This document shows positions 34,654 through 42,828 of a stretch of DNA of 64,000 nucleotides, in pieces; positions within the stretch are counted from its first letter, which is position 1; each line of letters starts with the position of its first letter. The position numbers and the translations under genes were made by a program. The stretch is from IMG/VR virus record IMGVR_UViG_3300044678_002654, positions 1 to 64,000 of that record. One strand, 5' to 3'. The notes under the pieces were generated by a model, which had not been told where the DNA came from, searched no databases, and saw nothing but the letters and a program-made list of their open reading frames with translations. This stretch comes from a virus.

Positions 34654-35021
34654 GCGAAAGCCTCCGCGTCACTCGACGCAGCGACCAATCCCTCGAAAAG
34701 GCGTACAAGCACCTGGAGAAGAGTCCTGTGTCGGCTACGTCGGAGGCGCCGCTTCCTGAGGATGTCGTTGCCCATGAGGCCAAGAGGGACCCCTGGGCCT
34801 GGGGCGTATGGGCCTCGATCCGCTTCACGGGCTTCCTCAAGATGCTCAACAAGCAGAACGCGGCCGTAACGGTGCACCAGCTCATGTTCGCGTTGGAGCT
34901 GACGGCGCTCAACTGGTTCAACGCCGAGGGCCTTCCGTTGACGCCTGACGAGCTCAAACGGACCAAGGCTGCTGCGCGCGAGTACTATCTTCGCGGCATC
35001 CGCGAAGGCGCCAAGCCCTGA
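34650..35021 (+). CDS. hypothetical protein
   Basis: 123 residues, GTG start overlapping the previous stop (GTGA). Helical with a tryptophan-rich stretch (DPWAWGVWASIRF). No family recognised. Confidence 0.55.
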   Translation: MSESLRVTRRSDQSLEKAYKHLEKSPVSATSEAPLPEDVVAHEAKRDPWAWGVWASIRFTGFLKMLNKQNAAVTVHQLMFALELTALNWFNAEGLPLTPDELKRTKAAAREYYLRGIREGAKP

Positions 35022-35022
35022 G

Positions 35023-35307
35023 ATGCACCACGCGGACTACAGCTTCCTCCTGGCGCGCGCGAAGCTCGTTGAGGGCTACGCCGAACGCGCGCGGCTGCAA
35101 GGCGAGGAATACCACCCCTGTGTGCGCTTCACACCGCTCTCAACGGGTGGGCACGCGCGCATGCTGATCGTGGACGGACGCCTGCGCCTCAAGGTAAAGG
35201 GGTGCGACGGCGAGGCTGAAGCGAAGAGCATCTTCGGTGACGCCTTCGAGGTGGACGGCGACGAGTACGTCGGCGCCGTCCCTACGAAAACATTCTTCAC
35301 CGGGTGA
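35023..35307 (+). CDS. hypothetical protein ending in the palindrome
   Basis: 94 residues. Its last codons (TTC ACC GGG TGA) are the left arm, spacer and stop taken from palindrome copy 16, so it ends FFTG. Small alpha/beta protein of unknown role. Confidence 0.55.
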   Translation: MHHADYSFLLARAKLVEGYAERARLQGEEYHPCVRFTPLSTGGHARMLIVDGRLRLKVKGCDGEAEAKSIFGDAFEVDGDEYVGAVPTKTFFTG

Positions 35308-35308
35308 A
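35296..35308. repeat. 13-bp palindrome copy 16 (CGG spacer)
   Basis: At a gene junction; supplies the stop of 35023-35307, four bases before the GTG start of the next gene. Confidence 0.9.
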
Positions 35309-35311
35309 ACA

Positions 35312-35920
35312 GTGACAGTACGCGGAGTGGTGTTCGTCAGCAAGACGGGCCGCACAAAGCCTTGCTACGTGGAAGACGAGGACATTCACACGATCAGTGA
35401 GTCCGAGAACCCGTACGTCGACGCGGTCAAGATCGCGGCGAAGCTCTTGAACAAGCCTCGTCTCAAGAACTTCAACCCCTTCTTGCACATCAAGGTCGAC
35501 GGCCTCGCCCTGCACGATGACAAGGTCTACACGAGGGTGCGTTGGCCGACGCCCGCCTTCTTCTGGCGGGCCATCGACCGCCACAAGGCGATGACCTCGG
35601 CCGAACTCGTCACCGACCTCCACCATGACTACCTCGTGCTCCGTAGCGCGATGAACTGTTGGTTGGACGACGCGAAGAAGGTCCACCTCGTCATGACCGA
35701 TGAGCGCCGGGACGCCCTACAGGACATCGTCGGCGCGGTCCTACCGCTGCTCTCGGAGGTTGGGGCGTCAGATGCAGACCGTGAGATAATCTACAAGGAC
35801 GCGGCTCTCTGTCTGTGGATGAGCGTGCAGAAGAATCTGCCGCTTGATGAGGCGCGGACGCGGTCGCTCGACCGAGTGCTCTCGCTGCTGGACGACACGC
35901 TGGTCAGTCCAGGAGCTTGA
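35312..35920 (+). CDS. hypothetical protein
   Basis: 202 residues from GTG 35312 (MTVRGVVFVSKTG), chosen because longer upstream starts would read through the palindrome and the previous gene. Mixed alpha/beta, with a helical C-terminus overlapping the end of the convergent gene by 17 bases. No family recognised. Confidence 0.55.
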   Translation: MTVRGVVFVSKTGRTKPCYVEDEDIHTISESENPYVDAVKIAAKLLNKPRLKNFNPFLHIKVDGLALHDDKVYTRVRWPTPAFFWRAIDRHKAMTSAELVTDLHHDYLVLRSAMNCWLDDAKKVHLVMTDERRDALQDIVGAVLPLLSEVGASDADREIIYKDAALCLWMSVQKNLPLDEARTRSLDRVLSLLDDTLVSPGA

Positions 35921-36287
35921 CCTCGCCCTTCTCGTCGGTCTTCGACTCGATGAGCGACATGAGGTCTCCCCGCAGCTTCTCGTCCTGAAGGACGCGCTTC
36001 ACGGCCGGCGAGACAGGCAGGGCGGCCCAGACCTCGTCCGGGAGCTTGCCCGCACGACGCTGCGCGAGGCGCTGCAACAGCAGCAGGTTCTTCGAGATGT
36101 CCAGGCCGTTGGTCTTGGCGAACTCGACGAGGTACGCGAGCTTGGGGCGCTGCTGCGCCCACGCGTGCCACTGCGCCGGGGTCCGCTTGCGGAACGCGAG
36201 GGAGATGACGGCGCTCAGCGCCGGCCAGAAGACCCAGGCGAGGAGCACCTCGTGATGCGTGAGGAAGAATTGAAGTAGGGCGTTCAT
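35904..36287 (-). CDS. membrane-anchored protein, possible holin-like
   Basis: 127 residues. One clear hydrophobic segment lies near residues 13-33 (VLLAWVFWPALSAVISLAF), followed by a basic stop-transfer patch and a charged cytoplasmic-type helix-rich tail. A single N-terminal membrane span and small size would allow a holin or lysis regulator, but no family signature was seen and the endolysin gene is 12 kb away. Confidence 0.5.
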   Translation of the reverse strand: MNALLQFFLTHHEVLLAWVFWPALSAVISLAFRKRTPAQWHAWAQQRPKLAYLVEFAKTNGLDISKNLLLLQRLAQRRAGKLPDEVWAALPVSPAVKRVLQDEKLRGDLMSLIESKTDEKGEVKLLD

Positions 36288-36301
36288 GCCTGAAGGGTAG
36301 G

Positions 36302-36314
36302 TTCACTCCGTGAA
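36302..36314. repeat. 13-bp palindrome copy 17 (TCC spacer)
   Basis: In the divergent region, six bases upstream of the CCCAAAA element of the conserved promoter. Confidence 0.9.
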
Positions 36315-36320
36315 ACTGAT

Positions 36321-36362
36321 CCCAAAAGCGGAGGTGCGTTCGGGTATAAGAACATGTCCAGG
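36321..36362 (+). promoter_or_regulatory. conserved phage promoter, copy A
   Basis: CCCAAAA (36321-36327), 17-bp spacer, TATAAG (36345-36350), then AACATGTCCAG. A second promoter at 46426 has the same upstream element, the same spacing and the same downstream sequence. It drives the 25-aa peptide gene and 36473-37051, ending at a terminator. Confidence 0.65.
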
Positions 36363-36395
36363 TCCTGTGCCTCGGACGAAAGGAGGACCAACCAC

Positions 36396-36473
36396 ATGGT
36401 CTTCAAGATCAGCCCTGCATTGGTCGCTTTTCTCGTTCTGGTATGGCTCTGGATCAACAAGAAGGTGAACTAA
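36396..36473 (+). CDS. 25-aa single-span membrane peptide
   Basis: Encodes MVFKISPALVAFLVLVWLWI plus a short NKKVN tail: one hydrophobic span with positive residues on the C-terminal side. AAAGGAGG (36379-36386) lies nine bases upstream and the TAA overlaps the next ATG, so translation is well supported despite the size. It is the first gene of a promoter-terminator unit. A host-directed membrane peptide or mini-holin is possible; function unknown. Confidence 0.6.
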   Translation: MVFKISPALVAFLVLVWLWINKKVN

Positions 36474-37051
36474 TGAAGTACTCACAGATCATCAGCGCCG
36501 CCTCCGCGATCGTCTCCAATCTCGCCGCCAATCCCCCGCAGAAGTTCTCCGGCCTCGTCGCGTCCATCAACCGCGAGCTCGACCTGCTCGGGGTCGCCTT
36601 CGAAGGGCGACGATACGTCTGCGCGGCCATCGCGCAGGAGGCCCGCTCGCGCGCACTCGGCGTCGCGCCACCAGCGTCGAAGGTTCTCCGCAAGGTGGCG
36701 GCCTACGCCTACGACGCCCACGACGAGTGGGCCGCTGCCGGGTTCTTCCTGTGTGGGTCCGCCCGCAGGGCGACGCAGGAGGAGCTGGACATGAGGCGAA
36801 TGCGCGAGAACATGATCGCCGACTACGTCGAGGGTGCGATCCAGGTCGTCGGCGCCATGCGTGACGTGGTGAGCGTCAGCGTCAACGTCGCCCCGGCGAT
36901 CGTCAACGCACAGGTCATCGTGCCGGCGGAGGCGGTCAAGCGCCGCGTCGATGCCAAGGCCGCCACGCTGGAGGCGCCGACCAAGCCCGACGACGCGCCC
37001 GCCGCGTCCACCGCGTCTCCCCTCCCCGCCTCCACGCCCGCCACAGCCTGA
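36473..37051 (+). CDS. hypothetical protein with Pro/Ala-rich tail
   Basis: 192 residues; the ATG shares its A with the TAA of the peptide gene. Helical body with YVCAAIAQEAR and a long amphipathic helix (MIADYVEGAIQVVGAMRDVV), then a low-complexity Ala/Pro/Ser/Thr tail of about 30 residues. Followed by a terminator, so it is the last gene of the unit. No family recognised. Confidence 0.6.
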   Translation: MKYSQIISAASAIVSNLAANPPQKFSGLVASINRELDLLGVAFEGRRYVCAAIAQEARSRALGVAPPASKVLRKVAAYAYDAHDEWAAAGFFLCGSARRATQEELDMRRMRENMIADYVEGAIQVVGAMRDVVSVSVNVAPAIVNAQVIVPAEAVKRRVDAKAATLEAPTKPDDAPAASTASPLPASTPATA

Positions 37052-37079
37052 CCCACGCCTCCACCGCACAACCTGACGC

Positions 37080-37121
37080 ACAGCCAATCCGCCCCACCGG
37101 GCGGGGTCGCTGTTCGTTTTT
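37080..37121 (+). terminator. rho-independent terminator
   Basis: Nested stems ACAGC...GCTGT around CCGCCC-CACC-GGGCGG, followed by TTCGTTTTT. Closes the unit begun at 36321. Confidence 0.75.
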
Positions 37122-37138
37122 CCCTCCGAGGAACAACC

Positions 37139-37387
37139 ATGAGTGAGCCCATCGACGAAGCAAAGCTGATCCGAGCCGCCTGCAACGCCATCAACTCGGA
37201 TGGCAAGAGCACCCAGGAGCAGGCCATCCTGGACCTCAAGGCCGAGGTCGCCAAGGCCGACCCGGAGACGGTCAAGTCTGTGCTCAACGAGGTGACGATC
37301 GAGGAGGCCGTCGCCGCAGGCAAGACCGCTCTCGACGCCGGCAAGACCCTCTACGAGCTGGCCAAGAAGCTCGGGTGGATCAAGTGA
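37139..37387 (+). CDS. hypothetical 82-aa protein
   Basis: An acidic, mostly helical protein (DEAKLIRAACNAINSDGKS) with GAGGAAC before the ATG. Its stop overlaps the next start, so it opens a small operon. No family recognised. Confidence 0.55.
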   Translation: MSEPIDEAKLIRAACNAINSDGKSTQEQAILDLKAEVAKADPETVKSVLNEVTIEEAVAAGKTALDAGKTLYELAKKLGWIK

Positions 37388-37617
37388 CCACCCGCGACGT
37401 AGAGGACATGAACGAGGCCGGCGCCGACCGCATCGAAGCGATCCCGCCTGAGCACAGCGGACTCGATCGAGACGAGCACGCCCTCGGCCTGCTCATCGAC
37501 CTGCGCCACTACTGCGATCGCCACGGTCTTTGTTTTGGCGACATTGACGGCAAGGCTCATGACATCTACACGAACGAGATCGCAGGCCGTCGTGCGTGCA
37601 AAAGCGGGAAGAAGTAA
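37384..37617 (+). CDS. hypothetical 77-aa protein
   Basis: GTG start overlapping the previous stop. Acidic, with histidine/cysteine-containing HYCDRHGLCFGD. No family recognised. Confidence 0.5.
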   Translation: MTTRDVEDMNEAGADRIEAIPPEHSGLDRDEHALGLLIDLRHYCDRHGLCFGDIDGKAHDIYTNEIAGRRACKSGKK

Positions 37618-37808
37618 TGGACGAGTTCGACCAGGGAGAGCTCATCGTCAGTCGTCTTGACGGGAGAGGTCTCGACGAGCTTCAGCAGCGTCGCCTGATG
37701 GCCGCGTTCATCTGTGACCGTGGGCTCGCCGAACAGTTCGTCATGTGGCTCGACGACAACACGAAGCGCTGCCCGCCCGAGGCCCCGCCGCGCAGGAGTT
37801 GGCGATGA
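37617..37808 (+). CDS. hypothetical 63-aa protein
   Basis: ATG overlaps the previous TAA. Acidic N-terminus (MDEFDQGELIVSRLDG), basic C-terminus. Nothing diagnostic. Confidence 0.45.
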   Translation: MDEFDQGELIVSRLDGRGLDELQQRRLMAAFICDRGLAEQFVMWLDDNTKRCPPEAPPRRSWR

Positions 37809-37886
37809 GAGAAGGAGCCCCGATGAAGACCAGCCTCGCAGAAGGCAGGGGTACCGGGCGGTCAAGCTCTTGAACCGCGAACTGGC

Positions 37887-38327
37887 CTAGCGCCGCGCGT
37901 TGACCGCCGCCGTCGCCGCGAGCGCTTCCTGCATCTCCGGGGTGGCGGCGCCACCGGTGCCGTTGCCCTGGAGGCCGCGCAGGAACTCGTGCAGACGCTG
38001 GACGCCGTCACGCGCCGCCGACACGCGCTCCTCGGCGTTGGTCGCGGTGATCGTGTCGGCGGTGGCCTCGGCCACGCGCACCCCGCGCGAGATCGACGAG
38101 ACGATCGAGTTGAACTGGGCGCTGGCCTCGTCGGAGACCGTGCCCGGGTTCATGGCCTTCCACAGACCGAAGGCGGCGTTCGACGCCGTGACGGCGGTGT
38201 TGATGCCGCGCACGAGGTGGGCGAAGGCCGCTGCCGGATCACGGCGGATGGCCTCGCCGAGGGAGGCGAAGGCGGCGCAGCCCGGCGTGGTGACGAGGAG
38301 AGCGAAGATGAGGAGAAGGCGCTTCAT
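37887..38327 (-). CDS. probable lipoprotein
   Basis: 146 residues starting MKRLLLIFALLVTTPGCAAF: two basic residues, a hydrophobic core and a lipobox-like TPGC with C17, the pattern of a lipoprotein signal peptide. The mature part is an Ala/Thr-rich helical domain. Start at 38327 is preferred to the longer ORF because AGGAG precedes it and the ATG overlaps the upstream stop. Candidates are a lysis accessory or superinfection-exclusion lipoprotein; the sequence does not decide. Confidence 0.65.
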   Translation of the reverse strand: MKRLLLIFALLVTTPGCAAFASLGEAIRRDPAAAFAHLVRGINTAVTASNAAFGLWKAMNPGTVSDEASAQFNSIVSSISRGVRVAEATADTITATNAEERVSAARDGVQRLHEFLRGLQGNGTGGAATPEMQEALAATAAVNARR

Positions 38328-39022
38328 ACGGAGACTCCTGGGCGAGCGTCCCGCCTCGACGCGAGGCGTTGGGCTTTCCGCCACGCCGGATACTCTACGC
38401 CATAGACGCTACGGCGTGAAACCGTACCACCCTCGATGCGCGTGATGCTCGCGTAGCCGCCAGAGGTGATCTCGAACGACGATTTCACTGCGTGAAGGAA
38501 GTCGAAGGGGCCGTCCGCGCCGTCCAGGAAGTACTCGGGGTAGACGAAGTCGGCGACGCGGACCCCGTGGATGTCGTAGCCGATGCCTTGCACGGGATCG
38601 CACACCTCGCGCGCCCACAGCTCTGTGACGTTGTCCTGGAGCGTGCGGCGCACTTCGAGGTTCACCCACGGGTCGACGAGCATCTCGATCGTCTCGTGCG
38701 ACGCGATCTCCGAGACGCTCCCGCCATGCAAGCGAATGGGGTCAACGAAGACGTACCCAGTCGGAACCGCGCGCTCGGTCTCATGGACGTGGCGCCCCAA
38801 GAACCCGTAGTCATTCAGGTCGCGCGGACGATCGTAGAAGTAGACCCTCCATGTATCCAGCGGGAGCTTGGCGTCGGGCGCGACTGAAAACACGTTCGCG
38901 AAGGTATTCCACATGGGCGCAACGTGCTCTCGCACCTGGATGTTGATGGCCGCCGCGATGCGCGACATCTCAACCGGTGTGAGGAGGGCCCCCTTGTTCA
39001 CGAGCGCGACATTGACGATCAC
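38324..39022 (-). CDS. zincin-like protein with SHExxE motif
   Basis: 232 residues from GTG 39022; CATACT lies six bases upstream, so the mRNA is probably leaderless. Residues 108-121 read SHETIEMLVDPWVN, a HExxE...D arrangement seen in a family of uncharacterised, putative metallopeptidase-like proteins. The usual HExxH second histidine is replaced by E113. Its stop overlaps the lipoprotein start, so the two are made together. Hydrolase activity is unproven. Palindrome copy 18 encodes LHAVK. Confidence 0.5.
   Translation of the reverse strand: MIVNVALVNKGALLTPVEMSRIAAAINIQVREHVAPMWNTFANVFSVAPDAKLPLDTWRVYFYDRPRDLNDYGFLGRHVHETERAVPTGYVFVDPIRLHGGSVSEIASHETIEMLVDPWVNLEVRRTLQDNVTELWAREVCDPVQGIGYDIHGVRVADFVYPEYFLDGADGPFDFLHAVKSSFEITSGGYASITRIEGGTVSRRSVYGVEYPAWRKAQRLASRRDARPGVSV
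38484..38496. repeat. 13-bp palindrome copy 18 (TGC spacer)
   Basis: Inside the SHExxE gene, read as LHAVK. Confidence 0.9.
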
Positions 39023-39031
39023 GAAGGAAGT

Positions 39032-39469
39032 ATGAGCAGACACACAAAGCAAGAGCCTTTTTGTCTCACAACGGATCAGTCGCGAGACATTCAGGCTGCG
39101 TACAACAGAGTCAACCGCAGGCACGAAGACCTGCTAAGCGGGCTCGGGATGTTGGTGTATCAAGTAGAGCGCCCCGATCGTGACTACAAGGAGCTGATGC
39201 GCTGGGAGGCGGAGGTACGACTACGTGAAGCCGCTGCACGGGAGCACACTCAGGCATTCCAAGCGCAGATCCTCGCGCTCGTCGAAAAGGACTTCTGCGA
39301 CCGCGTCGACGCACTCACCGTCACGAGCGAGCAGCAAGCCTCGTTGAGCGCATTCTCACGCAAGCTCGACTACCCGGGCCTGACGTGGAAAGGCTGGCGT
39401 AAAGTCGTGCCCCTCACCTACGAGATCCTGGCCGAGCTCGAACAGATCTTCTTCCCAAAGGAGCCGTAG
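39032..39469 (+). CDS. hypothetical helical protein
   Basis: 145 residues from ATG 39032 (MSRHTKQEPFCL), with GAAGGAAG upstream. It is nine bases from the divergent GTG at 39022, so promoters must overlap. Long charged helices dominate, with LTWKGWRKVVP near the end. No family recognised. Confidence 0.55.
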   Translation: MSRHTKQEPFCLTTDQSRDIQAAYNRVNRRHEDLLSGLGMLVYQVERPDRDYKELMRWEAEVRLREAAAREHTQAFQAQILALVEKDFCDRVDALTVTSEQQASLSAFSRKLDYPGLTWKGWRKVVPLTYEILAELEQIFFPKEP

Positions 39470-39796
39470 ATGTACCTCGCTCGACGCGAAGCGTTGGATG
39501 GAAACACCTACGCCACGGCCAAGTCTGAGTACGGCGCCCACGCGCACATCCTGCGATGGGCGCTGGAAGATGTGAAGGAGTTGCACCGCAATAACAGAGA
39601 GGCCCTCGTGTGCTGTTACAACGCGCTCGTCAGCTCCGGTGTCGGCGGCTTCATCGACACATGGAACGGCTGGAGCTCCATCTACTACGCCGTCACGCCC
39701 CTCGACAACCCTTCAGACCCGTCGATCGCAGACTTCTCCATCCCACTCGTGGACACTATCGACAAGCTCATCAATAAGTGCGACAAGACACCATGA
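39470..39796 (+). CDS. hypothetical protein
   Basis: 108 residues, directly abutting the preceding stop and overlapping the helicase start, so it is part of one operon. Contains WNGWSSIYYAVTP. No family recognised. Confidence 0.55.
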   Translation: MYLARREALDGNTYATAKSEYGAHAHILRWALEDVKELHRNNREALVCCYNALVSSGVGGFIDTWNGWSSIYYAVTPLDNPSDPSIADFSIPLVDTIDKLINKCDKTP

Positions 39797-41250
39797 ACCT
39801 CTCCGAATGGCAACGGGCCATCATCGACTTCGTCCAAGACGATGACGCGGGCCACGGGATCGTCAGCGCCTACGCCGGCAGCGGCAAGACCTTCGTCCTG
39901 GAGCGCGTCGCCGAGGCGATCGACGATGAGGAGTCAATGTTCTTCGGGGCCTTCAACACCCCCATCGCGTTGGAGCTCAACAAGCGCATTCACCGCGCCA
40001 ACACCGACATCCGTACGCTCCACTCGCTCGGCTACCTGACGCTCAAGCGCCACTGGGGCAAGGACGTCAACCTCGCGCAAGATGGTGTGGACTATCTCGG
40101 GAACACCATTGAGGCGACTCTTCCCAAGAAGATCGATCCTGACATCGCGAGCGACGTCCGCAAGCTCGTCGAAAAGAGCATGGCCTTCGTCGCGGACGAC
40201 AACCCGGCGATGGCTGACGAGCGCATCACCGACCTCATGTACCGCTTTCAGTGCGCGCCCGCTGATGAGCGGACGATGCCTGCCGAGCAGTACGTCGCCT
40301 GGGCCCGCAAGGTGCTCGTCAAGCTGCGCGAAAAGTCCAACACCATCTGCTTCGGTCAGATGGTGTACGTCCCGGCGTTCTTCAAGTGGTCCACCGGGCA
40401 CTTCCGACGCGTCGCCATCGATGAGACCCAGGACATGAACCGAGGGCAGCTCATCGTCGCCAAGAACGCCCTGCACCAGGACGGTAGGTTCCTCGCAGTG
40501 GGTGACCGCTGGCAGGCGATCTACGCGTGGAACGGCGCGGACTCCGGCTCCATGGACAAGATCAAGAAGACCTTCAAGGCGAAGGAGATGAAGCTGCCGA
40601 TCAGCTACCGTGCGCCGGAAGCTGTGGCGGCGCGAGTCCGCGACTTCATCCCTGACTTTCACGCGAGGCCCGGCGCTCCGCAAGGACTCGTGAAGACCGT
40701 CGATTCGGCCTTCATGACCGCCAACTGGAAGCCGACCGACTTCTACCTCTCGCGCAAGAACGCGCCGCTGCCCAAGGCGTGTCTCGCCGCGCTCAAGAGC
40801 GGTGTCCCTGCCTACATCCGTGGCGGCAAGGACATGACCAAGGGCTTCTACGAGCTCATCCGCAAGTCTCGCAAGAACCACATCGGAGAGTTCATCCGTT
40901 GGATCAAGGAGTACGCTGAAAGGCGCTGCGCGGTCCTGATCATCGCCAAGCAGGAGAAGAGCGCGGATGAGCTCGCGGACACTGTCAGCGCGCTCGTGGA
41001 GCTCTCAGAGGGGTGCGACTCAACGAACCAGTTGCGCGCGCGACTGGACAGCCTTTTCTCTGAGTCCGAAACAACCGGCAAGCTCATGGTGAGCTCGGTG
41101 CACAAGGCCAAGGGGCTGGAGACGCCGGAGGGCGCGGCGGTGTGGCTCGACGAGGCTTCCTTCCGGTCCGGGGACGAAGAGGACCGCATCCGCTACGTCG
41201 CCGAGACGCGAACGCGGGACAAGCTCTATCTCGTGAAGGACAACAAGTGA
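39793..41250 (+). CDS. UvrD/Rep-like superfamily 1 helicase
   Basis: 485 residues. Seen: Q-motif region LSEWQRAIIDF, Walker A AYAGSGKT with K32, FGAFNTPIALELNKR (motif Ia), IDETQDMN (motif II), VGDRWQAIYAWNGAD (motif III), ISYRAPEAV (motif IV), VSSVHKAKGLE (motif V) and RYVAETRTRDKLYLV (motif VI). This is a complete, compact SF1A translocase lacking the large 1B/2B insertions of UvrD. Likely roles are replication restart or recombination. ATG overlaps the previous stop; the next gene overlaps its stop. Confidence 0.9.
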   Translation: MNLSEWQRAIIDFVQDDDAGHGIVSAYAGSGKTFVLERVAEAIDDEESMFFGAFNTPIALELNKRIHRANTDIRTLHSLGYLTLKRHWGKDVNLAQDGVDYLGNTIEATLPKKIDPDIASDVRKLVEKSMAFVADDNPAMADERITDLMYRFQCAPADERTMPAEQYVAWARKVLVKLREKSNTICFGQMVYVPAFFKWSTGHFRRVAIDETQDMNRGQLIVAKNALHQDGRFLAVGDRWQAIYAWNGADSGSMDKIKKTFKAKEMKLPISYRAPEAVAARVRDFIPDFHARPGAPQGLVKTVDSAFMTANWKPTDFYLSRKNAPLPKACLAALKSGVPAYIRGGKDMTKGFYELIRKSRKNHIGEFIRWIKEYAERRCAVLIIAKQEKSADELADTVSALVELSEGCDSTNQLRARLDSLFSESETTGKLMVSSVHKAKGLETPEGAAVWLDEASFRSGDEEDRIRYVAETRTRDKLYLVKDNK

Positions 41251-42029
41251 ACATCACCGTAGAACAGTACCCCTATCGCATCGTCTTCACCGATGACACG
41301 CGTGAGGGTGCTGATGATTGCATGCACTTCTATCTCGCCAAGATCAGCGAAGATGGCGATGAGTGGGAGACGATCGACGCAGGCGCCTACTGCACTCAGG
41401 TGAGCGCGCGGCTCCCGAAGAAGGAGCTGGAGTACGCCGCCCGTCTCCTGCTGCGTCGTTTCATCTCTGGTCTGGGGTCAGGGCTCGATCTCAAGCGTTC
41501 AGCGGAGCGACTGACATGGATCGGCACGGACCACGTGCAGCGCAGCCTGCGTAACGACCTCATCGACGAGCTCATGCACAAGTACAACTGGGCCGACGAA
41601 GACATCGCCGAGCACCTGCTCGACTTCGTCGCCAATCGCGGTTTGCTGCGGTCGCTGCGCAACTACCTCGACGACGTTGGGCAGGAGCAACAGCAGCAAA
41701 GCGTGTGGGGCGATACCCCGCTTCCTCGCGCCGTCCTCCCTGTTCCGTGCGGCGGAGAGCAGTACTACGAGGTGCATCTCCGCCGGCGCGTGCAGCAGAC
41801 CGCGACGCTGTACGTGCTGGCCCCGACGCGCGCGCCCTGCGTCGAAATCGGTGACATCGTCTGGAAGAACGAAGCCGGCGACGCCGGGTGGCAGGACAAC
41901 CTCGAAGCTGGCGCGGAAGCTGACGAGCACATCGTCGTGCCCGCCTCCTCGGAGGTCGTCCGATCGGTCGCAGACGTCTACGGGCGAATCTGCGAGGACG
42001 GCCACTTTGAGCGAGTTTTCACGGAGTGA
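41247..42029 (+). CDS. hypothetical protein ending in the palindrome
   Basis: 260 residues, GTG start overlapping the helicase stop. N-terminal 75 residues alpha/beta, then a helical region (LIDELMHKYNWADEDIAEHL), and a C-terminal beta domain. Ends FTE with the stop inside palindrome copy 19. No family recognised. Confidence 0.55.
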   Translation: MNITVEQYPYRIVFTDDTREGADDCMHFYLAKISEDGDEWETIDAGAYCTQVSARLPKKELEYAARLLLRRFISGLGSGLDLKRSAERLTWIGTDHVQRSLRNDLIDELMHKYNWADEDIAEHLLDFVANRGLLRSLRNYLDDVGQEQQQQSVWGDTPLPRAVLPVPCGGEQYYEVHLRRRVQQTATLYVLAPTRAPCVEIGDIVWKNEAGDAGWQDNLEAGAEADEHIVVPASSEVVRSVADVYGRICEDGHFERVFTE

Positions 42030-42030
42030 A
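42018..42030. repeat. 13-bp palindrome copy 19 (GGA spacer)
   Basis: At a gene junction; gives FTE-stop to the upstream gene and GGAG before the next start. Confidence 0.9.
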
Positions 42031-42034
42031 GGGT

Positions 42035-42232
42035 ATGAACAGCAGCAAAGAATTTCAGGCGGGCGTCAAAGTGGCGGGGGGAGGCGTGCTCACCGGCTCA
42101 AGCAGACGTTGCCAATTGGAGGGGTGTCTCGGCGTGAGGCTCTACGTCCGATGGGATGACGGCAAGCTCACCATGCCCTGTACGAAGGGGATGACCTACG
42201 ACGACGTAGCTGGAAGCTGGAAGATCCGCTAA
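42035..42232 (+). CDS. hypothetical 65-aa protein
   Basis: ATG 42035 chosen over in-frame GTG 42026, which is part of the palindrome. Small basic protein (AGVKVAGGGVLTGSSRRC). Overlaps the next start by one base. No family recognised. Confidence 0.45.
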   Translation: MNSSKEFQAGVKVAGGGVLTGSSRRCQLEGCLGVRLYVRWDDGKLTMPCTKGMTYDDVAGSWKIR

Positions 42233-42828
42233 TGATCCTCCGTTACCGCCTGCAAAAGACCGGCGAGAAGGTGATCGACGCCGTCTTCTTCAAGGGCGAC
42301 CACGACTTCTCGCGCGACGAGGAGCCGGGCGTGCGCTACACGCTCGAACTGACCGACCTGGACGCCCTGGACAACCCGGACAGGGAGCAGGTCGCCTTCC
42401 TGATCCTCAAGCAGTGGTACCCGCACGTCGTTGCGACGCGTGACCTCGACGGGTACATGCGCGGGGAAGGGCAGAAGAAGTACGAGGCGGCTGTCTATTC
42501 GATGGCAGACAGCATTGTCTCGTACGCCATGGAACTCCTCATGGAGAATCGGCGCTTCACGGACTTCGAACGAGAAGGAGTGATTCAACGTTTCAATGAA
42601 GAGATCGATGTCGCCTTCGGTCGACTCGACCCCCTCGTCGTCCTTCAACACACGGACAACGAAGACGCCCTCACGATGCACGGCATGGATCTCAGCAAGG
42701 AGAACCCTGTGCAAGACCTCGCCTACTGGGCCTTCTACGAAGACGTGATGGACGAGGTTCTGTCTCGAATCGATCTCAACAAGCCCGACCTCGGCCTCGC
42801 TGACCAACATGCTGTGGATGGTGACTAA
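42232..42828 (+). CDS. hypothetical acidic protein
   Basis: 198 residues, with a mixed alpha/beta N-terminal part (YRLQKTGEKVIDAVFFKGDH) and an acidic helical C-terminal half. Coupled to both neighbours. No family recognised. Confidence 0.55.
   Translation: MILRYRLQKTGEKVIDAVFFKGDHDFSRDEEPGVRYTLELTDLDALDNPDREQVAFLILKQWYPHVVATRDLDGYMRGEGQKKYEAAVYSMADSIVSYAMELLMENRRFTDFEREGVIQRFNEEIDVAFGRLDPLVVLQHTDNEDALTMHGMDLSKENPVQDLAYWAFYEDVMDEVLSRIDLNKPDLGLADQHAVDGD

Noticed and set aside
35904-36287. Firm holin assignment
   Set aside because: One membrane span only, no family signature, and the endolysin gene is 12 kb away.
37805-37873. 22-codon ORF after the 63-aa gene
   Set aside because: Too short, with no supporting context beyond a start overlapping the previous stop.
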